Assembly (NCBI GenBank): GCA_943704525.1
Contig: CALSCQ010002834.1
Coordinates: 1-43,922 of the forward strand
Source: Pigoraptor vietnamica
Lineage: Eukaryota; Opisthokonta; Filasterea
DNA length: 43,922 nt
Direction of reading: 5' to 3'
Of this stretch, positions 34,093 to 43,922 are shown piece after piece; the first letter of the stretch is position 1, and each line of letters opens with the position of its first letter. The position numbers were made by a program, and so were the translations under genes. The notes below the pieces were generated by a model, which was not told the origin of the DNA, did not search any database, and was given only the letters and a program-made list of their open reading frames with translations.

Positions 34093-34486
34093 CTTCAAGG
34101 TGCGTCCACGCGCCCGCGCACAGAGGTGGTGCTGTTGTGTGCGCGAGAGCTTTTATGCGACGTTACACTCGCGCGTTTGTCACTACGGACGCCGCAGCGA
34201 ATAGTGACGCCGTGGTGTGTCGTTCCGTTTCCCAACACTCACAGCGTCGCACAAAACAGCGCGTATTCGCGTGGGAAGAGAAAGAGGGAGGAAAAGGAAC
34301 CTCAAGAACGACGCGAGCGAATCGGGAAGAGATTGGGGTTGTTGACCGAGTGAAAAGCCATTTGAAAATTTGTGATCATCATAATCCCCGCACTCCTACA
34401 AACGTGCATCTTGTGTGAATCCGCGAACAAGAGCACCACAGCGACAACCCTTCACATATGTCTTTTTAATATACGGCCCGTGGCTC
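34093..34486. other. Spacer between two minus-strand genes
   Basis: It holds the promoter of the LD-motif gene and the 3' end of the coiled-coil gene to its right. No exon is supported on either strand. Confidence 0.45.
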
Positions 34487-36801
34487 TCAGTTCCCTGCGG
34501 GCGGAAGAGGCTGCTCTGTTTCCGAATTGTTCGCAAGCAGGTCCTTTCCATTCGCGTCGTCCTCGCCGCCAGCCACTTCCGCGACTTCCGCGGACACGTC
34601 CGGCGCATGCGACGCGTCCGCATCCTCACTGGACTTGGCAGGCGCAGCCCCTTCCCCTGCATTCTCCACCGGCCCCTGCTCTCCGGCGGTTTCCGCGCCA
34701 CCCGCACCCGCTGTGGGCATCGGCGCGCTGTCCTCGTCCAAGTCCGACTCGATCGGCCACGCAGGCGTTGGAGATCCTGCCGATACCCTTGGGCCGCCAC
34801 GCGCGGCGTCCGTGACGCTCTCGTCCAGGGAAATGTCCAGCGCGTCGTCGCCGGCATCGCTGCCCGCCTCCTCCTTGCGCCGTCCGATCAGCGGGCCGTG
34901 CCCGGGGGCGTACGACACGTCGAGATGGGTGCTAGAGGGGCCCCCAGAGTCCGCCATGCTCACCACGCTGCGATCGAGATCGCTCTCGTCGCTGGGCACG
35001 ACTAGCCCGTCGGCGCCAGAAACTTGCGTTGCGCTCACGTCTCCATCCGCCGCCCCACCGTCCTCCGCTACCGAGAACTCTGAACCATTGGGCACTTGCG
35101 ACGACTGCGCCAGCGCTCCTTCCAAGGGTGCGCCAAGTGCGACGGCAGCGCTTTCCTGGAAATCGACCGCCGCAGACGGACCCGCACCGTTTTCGTCGCG
35201 CGCACTCTCGGCCACCGAGTTTTCGTCAACCGCAGGCGCACCCTCTTCCGCCGCCGTAGCGGGCGCAGGCGTCCCATCGCGCGTCTGTGCCGCCCCTAGC
35301 GATGCTTCCGATTCAGACCCGCCGAGTTGCCCGACGGACCCTGCCCTCTCGTCCGACACGTCCTCCTCTGTTTGTGTGCCCGTGCCCTCGGGGGTGGGCG
35401 ATGCGCGCGGCGGCGTGATCCCCACTGCAGTGGACGCACCCGCCGTGGCTCCCGCGGAAGCGTCCGTCGTCGTCTCCGCCGTCGCCTGCTGCTCTGCCCG
35501 CTGCTTCTGCGAGGTACTCCTCACAACGCGGCTGGCAGACGACGGCCTCGGGGGCGGAAGTGGCGCGAGGGCCGCCGGAGTTGGTCCGTGCGCCGACCGC
35601 GGGCGCTGCTGCTCGCCGGCTAGCAGCCGCTTGAAAGGGCGTGGCGGCGAGGCACCCGCGGCGGACGATGGCCGAGATGACGACTGCTTCTGGGAGCCGG
35701 AAAGGCCAGAGTGTGCGCGCTTGGGGGGACTCGTGCTGCTGCGAGAATCGGCTCCGTGTTGGCCGTCTGGTGACTGCGATTCCGCGCTAACGGCCGAGAC
35801 AATTCCGTCCGACGCGAGACTCGTGGCGCTTGTGGTGCTCGCGACCCATTCGGAGACGCCGTTGTCCCCCTTGTCCACGGACGCATCGTCGCCTTCGCGG
35901 TGGAGGGGACGCAGCTGTGCGCGCTTTGAGATGCCGCTACCGCTGCTGCCGCCGGACGACCCCTGTCTAAGGGAGGGAAGGGACCCTGCGAGGGAAGACG
36001 CCGAGCCGCCGTTTTGCAGGCGGAAGCGTCGCGAATTGGAGCGCCCCTGTGGTGTGCAGGACGCAGGTGAGCCATGGTGGGGACACTATGAAGACAAAGT
36101 TCCAAACGACATTACGGAACAAAGGAACACCGTGAAGGGAATGTTTGAAGGGAGTAAAGTCGAATTGCGAACATGTTGGGACAGGCGAGCGAGAGAGCAT
36201 ACCGTCGAACCACGCGCAGACCCGGGGGTGGCGTCGCCATGCTTGAGGGCCGCCGCAGCGTACTGAAACACAGCCGTTTGCTTGCTGAGGATGGTCGACA
36301 CAATGTTCTCGTCATGTAGCTTGTAAATACTGCGTGTGTGTTTGTGTGTGCAGAACGTCGAAGGGGGGGAGGGGGGGTCAGTTCGATCCGAAAAAACAAC
36401 AACTGCCACTCGCATACGACGACGCGCGTGCATACACACACACACAAAAAATCGCACAAAAAAGGCTGCCACAGAATAATGGAGCAAATCAGCGGGCGCA
36501 CTCACACAATATCACAAGGCTGCAGCAAAACAAACAACACAGCAACCCGAAAAGAAGATAAAAGAGGGCGCACTCACGCATTCTGCACGACGAGCAGCTT
36601 CCGCGACCACCGGCGGTTCGCCTCGTTGAAGTCCGCGCGAATTTGCTGCATCTCCTCCTTGTGCCGGTCCTCGATGGCCTCCAGACGCAGCGAGTACTTT
36701 CGCTCGATGCGCGCCTCAATTTCCTTCTCAGTGGCCCACCTGCGCAACGGGCGCGATGCGTTTGTGTTAGGTGTGCATTGCGTGCGTGTGCGTGTGAATG
36801 C

Positions 36802-36840
<39 letters not shown>

Positions 36841-37667
36841 CTTTGTGGGTGAATGCGAGCACCGTCGACACCCACCTCATCCCAGTGCCGCCTTCGTCGT
36901 CATCGGCAATCATCTGCACGTCGATCATTTCCCGGAGGTTCGTGAGCTCTTCGCGCAACTGCTCGTTTTCGTTTTGGAGGGAGGCGATGGTGCCGTCGCG
37001 CTCCCTTATCTGCACAGCAAAGCAAAAGGCGCGCGTGAGTCGTCGTGTTTGTGTGAGCGCCTCAGAAGCTAACATTAGACCTCGTCTAGCACTCAAACTC
37101 ATTCACTTCATAATAGACCCCTCCCCCCGGCACACACACACACATACACACACACTGCAGACACACTCACACACATTGCACACACGCACACACACTGTGA
37201 TGCCTTTCCACCATATCACTAAACGGACGAATGAGCGAGCGCACGCACCTCCGATTCGAGCTGGAATATCTCCGTGAGCCGGTCCGAGAGCGTGTCCTCC
37301 ATGGCCTTTGTGATGGGATCTGGCGCCATGGGGTTCACCGTCTGAAGCGCAGAGGGAGAAAGAGACGCAGCGTCAACAACAAAGGCAATTCACTTCGCAA
37401 TTTGGACGCTGTGGATAAAGGGCAGTAGGGCATCGTTCTCTTGCGCACTCTCACCCACACAGAGACGACATGTCGGACTCACAAGCGCACCCACCGACTC
37501 TCTTCGCAAGCCCTGCATGCCCGAGGGCGGCGTGTTTGTGCCCTGCGTTTCATCGCCCGCGGCAGAACGAAACGAGTCCGAAAGCCCACTCAGCCTGTAA
37601 TCGTGAGATGCGCCAATCAGGATAGTGAGCCTGGGCGTTGAGGACGATACGGAGCACCGACAGATGG

Positions 37668-37716
<49 letters not shown>

Positions 37717-38789
37717 TTGGTGTGTGCGTGCACGTGTGCATGCGTGCAAGGGCGGCATCAAAGGACGCGCGGCTTGCGCGGACACGCACACATGCTTGTT
37801 GGCGGGCTGTAGCAGGAACGTCGGGAGGCGAGTGCGGACGGTTCCCTGGGGTACTTGCGACTGCAGCCAGTTGATGATCTGCTGGTAGTCGTAGAGTTGC
37901 CGCTTCATGTTCACGAGGCGCGCGTTGAGACCGGCCATCTCCTGCTCGTGCTGGGCCTTCAGCGACGCAATGGCCTTCTTCAGGTAGGCCTGCGCGCGTG
38001 TGCGGTGTTCGTCGGTGGGTGAGTGCTTGGTGTGCGTGTCGTGCAACTCGCGCACACGCACGAACGTGCTCACATCCGCTAGAATAATCAACAATAGAGG
38101 AACGCCCACGATGAAGGGCCGCGGGGTGCTTCAAGTCACGCGTAAAACAGCAACGCATGTTATACAGTCCGCGTATTCGCAACACATACACAGCCACACA
38201 CACTACGCCCACCTTGTGCTCGCCGTGTATCTGTGCGATGGCATCAGCAAGCTGCGTGCGACACCCGTGGCGCACTCGGTCGATGCTTTCCCCGTGCACA
38301 CGTTCGAGGAACGAAACCTTGTCGTTGACGCGGCAATAAAGCTCAATCACGCGGTCGGACAGTTTCGAGTCGTAGTCCGCCTGCAGCACTGTTTTGGACC
38401 GCGACAGATCCTGCCGCAAGTCTCCAAGCTCCTGTGTGCCGGAATGAAAGTTGTGTCGCGTGTTATTTGTGTGCAACGGCTTCAGGAGAGACACGGGGAG
38501 GGTACGGCGCCTAGAGGCGATACGGGGACTGAACGAAACGGAACAACGAATCAAGCACGTGCCTCTCGCAGTCTCGTGAAGACATCTATCATCTCCTTGA
38601 GGTCCAGAATCTCGCTCGAGTCCGTTTGGCTCGACACGTCCGATCGGAAAAACCCGACCTGCTCACGCACACGCAGCCTCGTGAGTGACATCGCCCCCAT
38701 CCCCAACGCCGTTGGAGCACGCCACAAAAACAACGCACCTTTGTTTTGTCCGCCAGGGACGGCTTGTACGAACTCAATTTGGACGCCAT
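34487..38789 (-). CDS. Long coiled-coil protein with disordered tail (C10orf67-like?)
   Basis: Ten minus-strand exons (38739-38789, 38563-38658, 38213-38431, 37790-37989, 37495-37594, 37249-37341, 36876-37009, 36578-36739, 36203-36329, 34487-36046) join in phase to 913 residues. Residues 17-390 are largely coiled coil: DLKEMIDVFTRLREELGDLR, LYCRVNDKVSFLERVH, AYLKKAIASLKAQHEQEM, RERDGTIASLQNENEQL and EARIERKYSLRLEAIEDRH. This layout recalls vertebrate C10orf67 (DUF4709), from memory and unverified. Residues 395-913 are an Ala, Ser, Glu and Pro-rich disordered tail encoded by one exon. The intron after FTRLRE fits only a GC donor (GAG|GCACGT, 38562-38561). The exon 4 donor (GTGCGT at 37789) was chosen for phase. 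Role unknown; a ciliary or cytoskeletal scaffold is possible. Confidence 0.8.
36805..36837 (+). repeat. (TG)n microsatellite in an intron
   Basis: A run of TG dinucleotides (CA in the sense of the minus-strand gene) lies between exons 7 and 8 of the coiled-coil gene. Confidence 0.9.
37670..37714 (+). repeat. (TG)n microsatellite in an intron
   Basis: About 22 TG units lie between exons 4 and 5 of the minus-strand coiled-coil gene. Confidence 0.9.
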
Positions 38790-39368
38790 CTTCTGCCGCG
38801 TTTGCTTCGAGTGAGTGGGAGAGTGGCTGTGCGACTGGCGCCAGTGCGGGGTCGTCAGTTACCACCAGTGACGCGCCCGCTTACAACGAAGCGCACATCG
38901 GCACGCGAGGGCGCCGAGCGGCAGACGGCATGCGCAACGTCAACCCGCAGTACCAAAGCAGTATACTCCGTCTGTGGCTTCAAGCCTTTGAAGATGCAAA
39001 CTCGCGGCAATACTGTGTGGCTCAAAGAGTCGGGCGTTGCTATGAAGCGAGGGCTGAAAATAGAATCCAGGTAACACGAGTCTCTCAATGATACCACATT
39101 TGTATATAGGTTCCTCAAAAAGAACAATTTTAGATATATAGGCCGCAAAGTAACGTGTATCGGAGTTTTCGGTGACATGCACCCAGTACAATATACTTAG
39201 CATATTATTTCCTCCAGAATTGTAATATACGTGAGAAGTACATTATTATTCACAAGGAAATATGTGTATAAGCCGATGACGCGACACATTAATCAGCTTT
39301 TTGGTAGTTTTCAATCTCTATGAAATTATAGGTGAGTAGCTTCATCATGCATAGAGCAATAACTGGAT
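38790..39368. other. Divergent spacer with an AT-rich block
   Basis: Bases about 39060-39350 are much richer in A and T than the rest of the window and carry no exon. They probably include the promoters of the coiled-coil gene (left) and the next plus-strand gene. Confidence 0.5.
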
Positions 39369-40860
39369 ATGAGGCCATTTCCCAATGAGCGGCACGAGTT
39401 GACGCCAGTGCCACGACGGCATCGGGGAAAACATGATTCTGCCTTCCACACAACATGGACAAAAAGGGGCCTCAGGGAAAGCAGTCGGCCGCACGTTTTA
39501 CGTTCCGTGACTTGGGCGTTATCCTTGGCGGCTGCGTTCGACAATGCCCCAAGTGCACGCACAAAAAGTGGCAAAGGTACGACGAACTTTGTTTCCACAA
39601 CACGATTTCAGTGTTGTACGCACCGATGCATATTTGTGTGTGCGCATCGTTGCTTCGTTGCCTTACATTTCCTTCCCACCTGTAGGAGTGCTCCGCAGCC
39701 CTCGTGCCGGTATCTCCGAAATCGCCAACAGCGGCGGCCGCATTGAATTCTGCAGTTCCGAGATTTGCGTTGAACATCTCACAAGACGAGCGCACGCAAT
39801 GTACGCGCGACGAAGAGGAGCTTGGTACACGGGCGGAAGACGTGTTGTGCAGTAGCTACGGCAGCGCAAGCAGCTACAGCACTCTCGGCGACGCCGACCA
39901 CGGTCGCGCCGGCTTTGATTCCGAAGGAGAAAGCAACACATCGACAGTCGGTCGCAACGACAAGTGTGGACAAGGTGTGAAATTGATATCGCGCTCTCTT
40001 ATCGTCCTGTATGTGTGTGTTATATGCGCGCTGATAGTACCGTGAGTGCATGTGATGCGAATGTGTGTGTGCGGGTGTGGGTGTGTGCGCGACTTGTGTT
40101 CACTTATGAGTACAAGTCCGGCTTTTGTTTTTTCACGCGCTCAGAACTTAAAATTTTTTCCGTTTTCACAACAGGGAGCAGGGCTATGGGTTTGCGCTCC
40201 CGAACACGAGGCAAGAAAAAGGGTGAGTGGCAATAGCATGCCCCGAGGTACATGTGGTCACGCTATTCTCAAGTCTTAGTTCAGCGTCAGTTCTCCCTGT
40301 TCGAGTTACACAAACATGCACACATTATTGCAAAGTATTACAACACTCACGAACACTGAATTTGGTGCGCAAAACTCGCCAGGGACAGGAGGAGTAGTTG
40401 ACCCTGCTTTGCATTTGCTCCATGTGTAACACACAATTCCCTCCATTTTCCAGGCAAGCGCGAACGCGAACGGCTGAGCCTGGGCGCCGAGGACATGTCG
40501 ACGCTTGCGGACAGAGTGGACGCGCAGCTGAGTCTAAGTGCGAGCCAAACCTGCGAACCGCCGTCACGTTGCGCTGGAGGAGATGAGCACGCGCGGCCAA
40601 GGAGCGTACGGAAGTCACCAAGCGAAGGAAGCGTGTCGCCCTTCCCCCATCCGATGGACGGAAGGCCGAAAAGCCCCTTCCGAGCGCAAGGGGGCGGTGT
40701 CCCTGCATTTCAGACTGGCGTCGCGTTGCCAGCGACATCGACGCCCGCGAGTCCCGGTCTTCGGAGTGCGAGCGGGTCAAAAGTGTCCTGGGCAGACGAC
40801 CCCGTTGATGCGCCCGTGGATTGGGATGAGATTGAAGCGTGCGCCCCCTTGCACGCATAG
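39369..40860 (+). CDS. Disordered Ser-rich protein with a PP1-docking-like motif
   Basis: The well supported part is three exons (39699-39974, 40175-40222, 40454-40860). They read through VPVSPKSPTAAAAL, DADHGRAGFDSEGESN, a basic patch RSRTRGKKKGKRERER (likely nuclear localisation signal), and a Ser/Pro-rich tail ending GSKVSWADDPVDAPVDWDEIE. KVSW followed by acidic residues fits the RVxF docking motif for protein phosphatase 1. The first exon is doubtful. One model (39369-39576, donor GTACGA) gives 312 residues. Another starts at 39455 (MDKKGPQGK) and needs a donor near 39610 and the acceptor at 39685. I recognise no family. Confidence 0.5.
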
Positions 40861-41117
40861 GAGGAGAATGAAGAAGGGCGCTTCTACGTCGGAGCCCCTT
40901 GACACGTGAACACAGTGGTGGAAATGTTTCTCTTGAATCATGACAAACCAGACACGAACACGCGTGGAAGCATTTCATGTACGTTTTAACGTTACGTAAG
41001 CCTGCGATGTGTCATTGTGCAAATTCTAAGAAAAACCGTGGACAGCATATGACAAAGGTGACCCATGGCTGGACGTGTGTGACCCGGCGTGCTTCTTTTT
41101 CCCTGCCCGTATTGGCC

Positions 41118-41143
41118 TGTTCCGCGTGCGAATGCGCGGAACA
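41118..41143. repeat. Inverted repeat with 9-bp stems and 8-base loop
   Basis: TGTTCCGCG at 41118-41126 is perfectly complementary to CGCGGAACA at 41135-41143, with TGCGAATG between. It lies in intergenic DNA about 260 bp past the upstream stop. Confidence 0.8.
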
Positions 41144-41700
41144 CGCGGCGTGACCTCTCCCAGCTTATCAAAGGTGCATGACGTCCGCCCCAATTTTATT
41201 CCGTGGGAAGGTGCCCACGGGGGTTGACGCACGCGCGAACTATGCAGTGATTAAAACTTTTTTTTTTTTTTATTTTTCCCGAGAGTGGCAATACACGAAT
41301 GCGCACGCGGCGGTATTTTTAGCGATCGGACCAATATAAACATGTCACCGCAATTACCCGATCATGAATTGGAACAATGCAGTCAAACCAATTGCTGTGC
41401 AGTCACGCGAGAGTCATCTACCGATGTCTGAGCCATTGCTTATAGTAATCGAAACTTCGAACGATGGTAAGTGTCAGAAATCGATCTACATGCTGATAAA
41501 TCTTGCGTCATACGGTGCGCGTTTGGTGCCGCGGCAATAAAAATTTCACGTGCGCGAGCTACGTTTCAATAGTGGGTAGCTGTGGCACGAGCAGTGTCGG
41601 CTGAGTGCACACACACGACCCCGCGGGCACTTTGAACGTGGAGAAAAAAATTCGGCGGATTGCAGCATACACGGCGGCTATTTTCTCAAGAGCGCGCGCA

Positions 41701-41769
41701 AGGTCTTCAACGGCGTGCCTCTTCCCCTCGGGCCTAGGTCTTCAACGGCGTGCCTCTTTCCCTCGGCCG
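41701..41769. repeat. Tandem duplication, 35-bp unit, two copies
   Basis: AGGTCTTCAACGGCGTGCCT occurs at 41701 and again at 41736, with a pyrimidine-rich remainder that differs by a few bases. It lies in the probable 5' leader of the next gene. Confidence 0.85.
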
Positions 41770-41774
41770 ATAAG

Positions 41775-42563
41775 ATGCCCCCTTCGTCTTTCGCCTCAAG
41801 CGAACCTCGTCCTCATCTGGCCCTGAAAATGCCAGACGCAAGCGCGCATTTCACCCCCGCCATTACGGTGGCGCGCAGTGGCTCTCCCACCAAGAGCAAC
41901 AGCAATCCGCGCCTCACACCCATCGCGGCGCACGGGGGCGACGAGCAGCGGCCCTCGTCGCCGCAGCGGCTGTCTCCGTTCCCCGTCGTCCCTTCCATCG
42001 AGCTCAAGGACCAAGATTCCTCTGCGTGGTCCCTCTCGTATCTGAGCGACATGAACGTATCGCGATCCCTGTTCCCGGTCGACGCGTGCCACTGGTCTGC
42101 GAGCCCCTCGACGGCCACAACGCAGGCCGCTTCCAGCCCGGACACCCTCGCCACCAGCAGCTGCGACATCCCCGTGTCCCCGCTGGAGACGCCGTGCCCG
42201 AACGCCCCCAAGACCCCTCGGCGGCGCTTATCTGCGTCGCGGTCCTTCGAGTACAAGAAGGTCACCGGCCCGGTCGACCTCCGCCGCAGGCACAGCGACG
42301 AGGCGATGCCCAGGGACCTTCAGCCGTCCGACTTTGAACCTGTTCCGCCGACGTGCTGGGCAAGCGTGCCCTCCGTGGCCGAAACGGACGAGAGTGTGCG
42401 GTGCCAGACACCCACCGAGGCGCGCGTGCCGTCGCCGCCGTCCACGCATCCCGAGGGCCCCAGGCGTCCGTTGGGGGCGCACAGCCCGTCGGCAATGTTG
42501 GAGGTCGCAGCGCGCGTGCACCGCCTGTCCAAGGACAACTTTGCAACGGAGGACATTGAATGA
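41775..42563 (+). CDS. Intronless disordered Ser/Pro-rich protein
   Basis: A single uninterrupted frame of 262 residues from ATG 41775 has the codon use of its neighbours; a second in-frame ATG at 41829 would give 244. The protein is low in hydrophobics and rich in Ser-Pro and Thr-Pro pairs (SPTKS, SPQRLSPF, SPLETP, KTPRRRLS). It has two basic phosphorylation-type sites, RRRLSAS and RRRHSDE. The Ser/Thr-Pro pairs suggest a substrate of proline-directed kinases such as CDKs or MAPKs. No domain is recognised. It is the only apparently intronless gene here, so a retrocopy or a lineage-specific gene is possible. Confidence 0.6.
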   Translation: MPPSSFASSEPRPHLALKMPDASAHFTPAITVARSGSPTKSNSNPRLTPIAAHGGDEQRPSSPQRLSPFPVVPSIELKDQDSSAWSLSYLSDMNVSRSLFPVDACHWSASPSTATTQAASSPDTLATSSCDIPVSPLETPCPNAPKTPRRRLSASRSFEYKKVTGPVDLRRRHSDEAMPRDLQPSDFEPVPPTCWASVPSVAETDESVRCQTPTEARVPSPPSTHPEGPRRPLGAHSPSAMLEVAARVHRLSKDNFATEDIE

Positions 42564-42819
42564 GCGTTGCGTGCGCGTGCTGTGTGCGTTGCGTTGCGTT
42601 CAATTTGCGTGCGGCTGCCCCTTTCTTATCATTGACTCGACGTCAGCATGTGCGTATTGGCGAGTGCTGGACACCGCCAATATGCCGAATACATTTAAAA
42701 TGTTAAGGGATACAAATGCCGTACAGTTTAAATCGTAGACGTGCGTCCATCGACACCCACTTATATTAAGAGAGAAAGAGATGTGGACCCTCATTCTCCG
42801 TGTGCGACGCGCGCGCGCG

Positions 42820-43017
42820 TTAGAGTTCTGTTTTGGGCGTGGCAGACATGAAGGCGACGATGTCGTCAGCCGTGAAACCGCCAGTATACGGAATGACCTT
42901 CTTCGCCTCCCTGCAAGCATTGGCGTGTCAGGAAATCGGCAGGAGCCAAGATAAGGCATGCAGCTTTTGCAAGCACACACTACACATACTTTCATACACG
43001 GACACGCGGGCGCGCGG

Positions 43018-43105
<88 letters not shown>

Positions 43106-43852
43106 CACTCACTTCATGGCCAAGATGAACGGGTACGAATAGACCTTGTTCTCCTCGCAAATGTGGCGGAAGAGAGAGCAGTCAACCGCCCAGAAGCGCG
43201 CCTTGGACTCGAGCCGCTTGGATGCGCCCGCAAACTCGGTCGCAATGGCCTTCGACTGGTCGTCCCACGGCATGTAGAACAGCACAATGGCGGGCGCGGA
43301 CGCCTTGCCGAGGTCTGCCTCGCCCGCGTGCTTCACGAGGGTTGTTGCGCGCGGGCCGAAAAAGTCCAGGTTGGTCGCGAGGGGCCTTGATTTGGCAATG
43401 GGCGGGAGAAAAGATATGGTGGTGAGTGGACTTGCTGAATGGTCGTGTATGTCGCGAAAAAGCTGCAAAAGCCACACAGTAAGGGGTACTAAGAGGTAGT
43501 GACGACCCACTTCTCGTTGTAAAAGTTGGCGAATGACTGCACGTTGCGGGTACCGGACCACTCCCCCTGGTCTTGTCCGTACACGAACGTGTGGAACGTT
43601 GGGTAACCGCGCACCTTGAATTCGTTCGCGACCTTCTCATTCTTCGTCGCATCAACGGCCGCAAGAACAGCACTGCGGGAGCAACGCGCACGTTAGCGCA
43701 AAAGGGCCCTCTATCACCTAAAAGGCCAAAAAGGGCTGTGCAAAGCCAGGAGCGGACAATATAGGCGAGTAGGGGCGACACTTACCGCGGGTTGTCCAGG
43801 ATGCCCGCAGCCTCGTCAAATGCCGGCTTCACCTTCTTGCAATAGCCGCACC
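42820..43852 (-). CDS. Protein disulfide isomerase family protein, 5' end outside window
   Basis: Four minus-strand exons are present (43786-43852, 43507-43672, 43113-43462, 42820-42910). Earlier exons lie beyond the right edge. The first visible exon carries a thioredoxin active site (W)CGYCKKVKPAF, continuing AVLAAVDATKNEKVANEFKVRGYPTF. A second thioredoxin-like domain (PAIVLFYMPWDDQSKAIATEF to VYSYPFILAMKEAKKV) has no CxxC, so it is redox-inactive and probably binds substrate. The chain ends TPKTEL, a KDEL-type ER retrieval signal. The enzyme would form and rearrange disulfides in the ER lumen. The donor after YNEKW (GTCGTC) is weak but gives the only phase-consistent join to the GCAG acceptor at 43463. 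Confidence 0.9.
43019..43103 (+). repeat. (CA)n microsatellite, about 42 units
   Basis: The longest perfect dinucleotide run in the window. It lies in the last intron of the disulfide isomerase gene, within 10 bp of that intron's splice donor. Confidence 0.95.
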
Positions 43853-43922
43853 CTGCGCGAGACATGTCTATGGTGTGAGACCACGAACGCGAGTGACAAA
43901 CACTCCCCAACCCCCCCTGCCT

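Larger units (their letters stand above)
40861..41774. other. Intergenic region, no gene seen
   Basis: About 0.9 kb without a supported exon. It contains a 9-bp-stem inverted repeat (41118-41143), a T-run (41259-41270), a TATAAA-like AATATAAAC near 41333, and a short tandem duplication (41701-41769) just before the next start codon. Confidence 0.55.

Noticed and set aside
34527-36266. 579-codon open frame on the plus strand
   Set aside because: It is antisense to the disordered tail exon of the minus-strand coiled-coil gene. GC-rich RNY codons leave the mirror frame open, and the minus strand joins in phase with nine upstream exons.
1-43922. tRNA, rRNA or transposon genes
   Set aside because: I looked for B-box-like GGTTCGANNCC, rRNA-like blocks, and reverse transcriptase, transposase or terminal repeat signatures and saw none that stood up. 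A covariance-model scan would be needed to exclude small RNAs.

Overview
This window is a gene-dense piece of a nuclear eukaryotic genome. It carries about nineteen protein-coding genes in 44 kb, almost all split by short spliceosomal introns of roughly 70-330 bp. There is no operon structure, no ribosome binding site and no bacterial or phage gene. Codon third positions are GC-rich, donors are often GTGCGT rather than GTAAGT, and TG/CA microsatellites are common in introns. The gene content is RAD51, TFIIB, ribosomal P2, V-ATPase F, a TTLL10-type tubulin ligase, a Bicaudal-C-like KH+SAM protein and a small protein with talin-binding-like motifs. This fits a flagellate-type unicellular eukaryote with a compact genome, perhaps a relative of animals. 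The taxon is an inference and I cannot fix it from sequence alone. All exon models were built by hand from frame continuity, GT/GC...AG sites and protein-family continuity.

Layout. 0.4-3.5 kb (+): a fusion of an NlpC/P60-like domain to a TTLL10-like ligase. 3.6-5.2 kb (-): RAD51, divergent from a flavin monooxygenase (5.6-7.4 kb, +), with two E2F-type motifs between them. 7.8-9.0 kb (-): TFIIB, divergent from a SYLF+SH3 protein (9.7-11.4 kb, +) that has a GC-AG intron. 12.0-12.5 kb (+): ribosomal protein P2. 12.9-14.3 kb (-): V-ATPase subunit F. 14.9-16.1 kb (+): pirin. 16.3-18.6 kb (-): a Sec14/CRAL-TRIO protein. 18.6-20.4 kb: poorly resolved, with one exon-like stretch on the minus strand. 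20.4-21.1 kb (+): a small secreted-type protein broken by one frameshift.

21.9-28.4 kb (+): an 11-exon Bicaudal-C-like gene. 28.8-30.0 kb (-): an OB-fold plus winged-helix protein resembling RPA2/STN1. 30.7-32.5 kb (+): mitochondrial polyprenyl diphosphate synthase for ubiquinone. 33.0-34.1 kb (-): a coiled-coil protein with two LD/talin-binding-like motifs. 34.5-38.8 kb (-): a 10-exon coiled-coil protein with a 500-residue disordered tail. 39.4-40.9 kb (+) and 41.8-42.6 kb (+): two disordered, Ser/Pro-rich unknowns. 42.8 kb to the right edge (-): the 3' part of an ER protein disulfide isomerase ending in KTEL.

The genes are mostly independent housekeeping units that alternate in strand, giving divergent promoters and convergent 3' ends. 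The candidates for new biology are the peptidase-fold/tubulin-ligase fusion, the Bicaudal-C homologue, the LD-motif protein, recurrent GC-AG introns, and E2F-type sites at the two DNA-repair/replication genes.
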